Positions 7,652-8,380 of a DNA stretch of 8,380 nucleotides are shown here, piece after piece. The notes under the pieces were generated by a model, which did not search any database, was not told where the DNA came from, and worked only from the letters and a program-made list of their open reading frames with translations. Numbering within the stretch: the stretch's first letter is position 1; each line of letters opens with the position of its first letter. The stretch covers positions 1 to 8,380 of the forward strand of contig JAEXXR010000327.1 of NCBI GenBank assembly GCA_023405705.1, read 5' to 3'. The translations under genes and the position numbers were made by a program. Source of the DNA: Actinomycetes bacterium (lineage in GTDB: Bacteria > Actinomycetota > Thermoleophilia > Solirubrobacterales > Solirubrobacteraceae).

Positions 7652-8380
7652 CGATCCGGACTCCTCCGTTGACGTCGTAGGTGGCGCCGGTCGTGAAGCC
7701 GGCGGCCGGGGAGGCGAGCAGGGCGATCACCGAGGCGACCTCCTCGGGCTGGCCGAAGCGGCCCAGCGGGGTCCCGCTCGCGAGACCGGCCTCGGCGGCC
7801 GGGTCGAGGTTGCTGGTGATGCCGGAGCGGACCGGCCCGGGCGCGACGGCGTTGACGCGGATCCCCTCGGCGGCGAGCAGACGCGCATAGGAGCGCGTGA
7901 GCGAGAGGATCGCGCCCTTGCTGGCGGCGTAGTGGACCGAGGTCGTGACGCCGCCCAGCTCACCGGCGACCGAGGAGATGTTCACGACGGAGCGATCGGC
8001 CGGCGCGGCGGCGCGCAGCAGCGGCAGCGCCCCGCGCAGCATCAGGAAGGTCCCGCGCGCGTTCGTCTCCAGGACCGTGTCCCATTCCTCGACGGAGATC
8101 TCGTCGTGCGGGGTGTACGGGCAGACGCCGCCGTTGTTGACGAGCACCTCCAGCGCACCCCACTCGCGCGCGACGTCGCCGAGGAGCGCGTCGACCGACG
8201 CGACGTCGCCGAGGTCGAGTTGCGAGACGCGCGCCTGCGCACCGTGCTCGCGAACCGCGTCGGCCGTCCGCTGCGCGCCCTGCTCGTCCCGCGCGTACGT
8301 CACCCAGACGTCGCAGCCGCCGGCGGCGAGCGCGACGGCGGTCGCCGCGCCGATCCCCGAGCTGGCGCCGGTCACGAGCG
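7644..8380 (-). CDS. Classical short-chain dehydrogenase/reductase, 5' end outside window
   Basis: About 245 residues are visible, nearly the whole of a 250-residue classical SDR. The fragment opens L-V-TGASSGIG (nucleotide-binding TGxxxGIG), and the strand that follows ends VTYARD, where the Arg favours NADP(H). Next come the LDLGD adenine contact, VNNGG (usually NNAG), the Asn in ETNARGTF, NISSVAG with the catalytic Ser, and YAASKG with the catalytic Tyr and Lys. It ends TGATYDVNGGVRIDG, a normal SDR terminus. A GTG at 8375 is the Val of LVTGASSG and is not a credible start, since SDRs carry several residues before that strand. The true start lies beyond 8380. The enzyme would oxidise an alcohol or reduce a ketone; the substrate is unknown. 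It overlaps the SnoaL-like gene by eight bases, as expected within an operon. Confidence 0.92.
   Translation of the reverse strand, partial: LVTGASSGIGAATAVALAAGGCDVWVTYARDEQGAQRTADAVREHGAQARVSQLDLGDVASVDALLGDVAREWGALEVLVNNGGVCPYTPHDEISVEEWDTVLETNARGTFLMLRGALPLLRAAAPADRSVVNISSVAGELGGVTTSVHYAASKGAILSLTRSYARLLAAEGIRVNAVAPGPVRSGITSNLDPAAEAGLASGTPLGRFGQPEEVASVIALLASPAAGFTTGATYDVNGGVRIDG

Noticed and set aside
8373..8375. GTG at 8375 as the SDR start codon
   Set aside because: It encodes the Val of the LVTGASSGIG strand. Starting there would remove the first beta strand, so the gene is treated as truncated by the window.

Overview
This is a very GC-rich, tightly packed bacterial segment. GTG starts, overlapping genes and heavy CGC/GCC codon use suggest a high-GC actinobacterium. 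The frequent AGA arginine codons inside GC-rich genes make me think of Thermoleophilia (Conexibacter or Solirubrobacter type), but that lineage guess is an inference. There are nine protein genes (two cut by the window edges), no RNA genes, no mobile elements and no CRISPR array. The only non-coding gaps worth noting are 180-264 and 7234-7300, and both hold promoters.

Layout. On the left edge, a minus-strand gene runs out of the window and begins like the N-terminus of neutral/alkaline ceramidase-type hydrolases (1-179). Divergent from it is a plus-strand two-gene operon: a CtBP-like D-2-hydroxyacid dehydrogenase (265-1281), then three bases later an acetoacetate-decarboxylase-fold enzyme (1285-2016). 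Converging on this pair from the right is a complete five-gene ABC importer of the peptide/nickel (Dpp/Opp) class on the minus strand: lipoprotein binding protein (5656-7233), two permeases (4687-5649, 3828-4694) and two ATPases (2842-3831, 2010-2855). Upstream of the importer on the same strand are a short-chain dehydrogenase (7644-8380, start outside the window) and a small SnoaL/NTF2-like protein (7301-7651). Their transcript would lead straight into the importer.

How it may work together. The importer would bring in a solute. The ceramidase-like protein could hydrolyse an amide- or ester-type compound, and the dehydrogenases plus the decarboxylase-fold enzyme could process 2-oxo or 3-oxo acid intermediates. 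The substrate is not known from the sequence. The strongest evidence that these parts form one regulon is a 13-bp sequence, CTAGACGCTATAG. It occurs once in the divergent promoter region on the left (208-220) and once in the importer promoter (7279-7291), about 7 kb apart, in both cases overlapping recognisable -35/-10 elements. At the left site it is part of a 20-bp imperfect palindrome. It looks like the operator of a transcription factor whose gene is not in this window.
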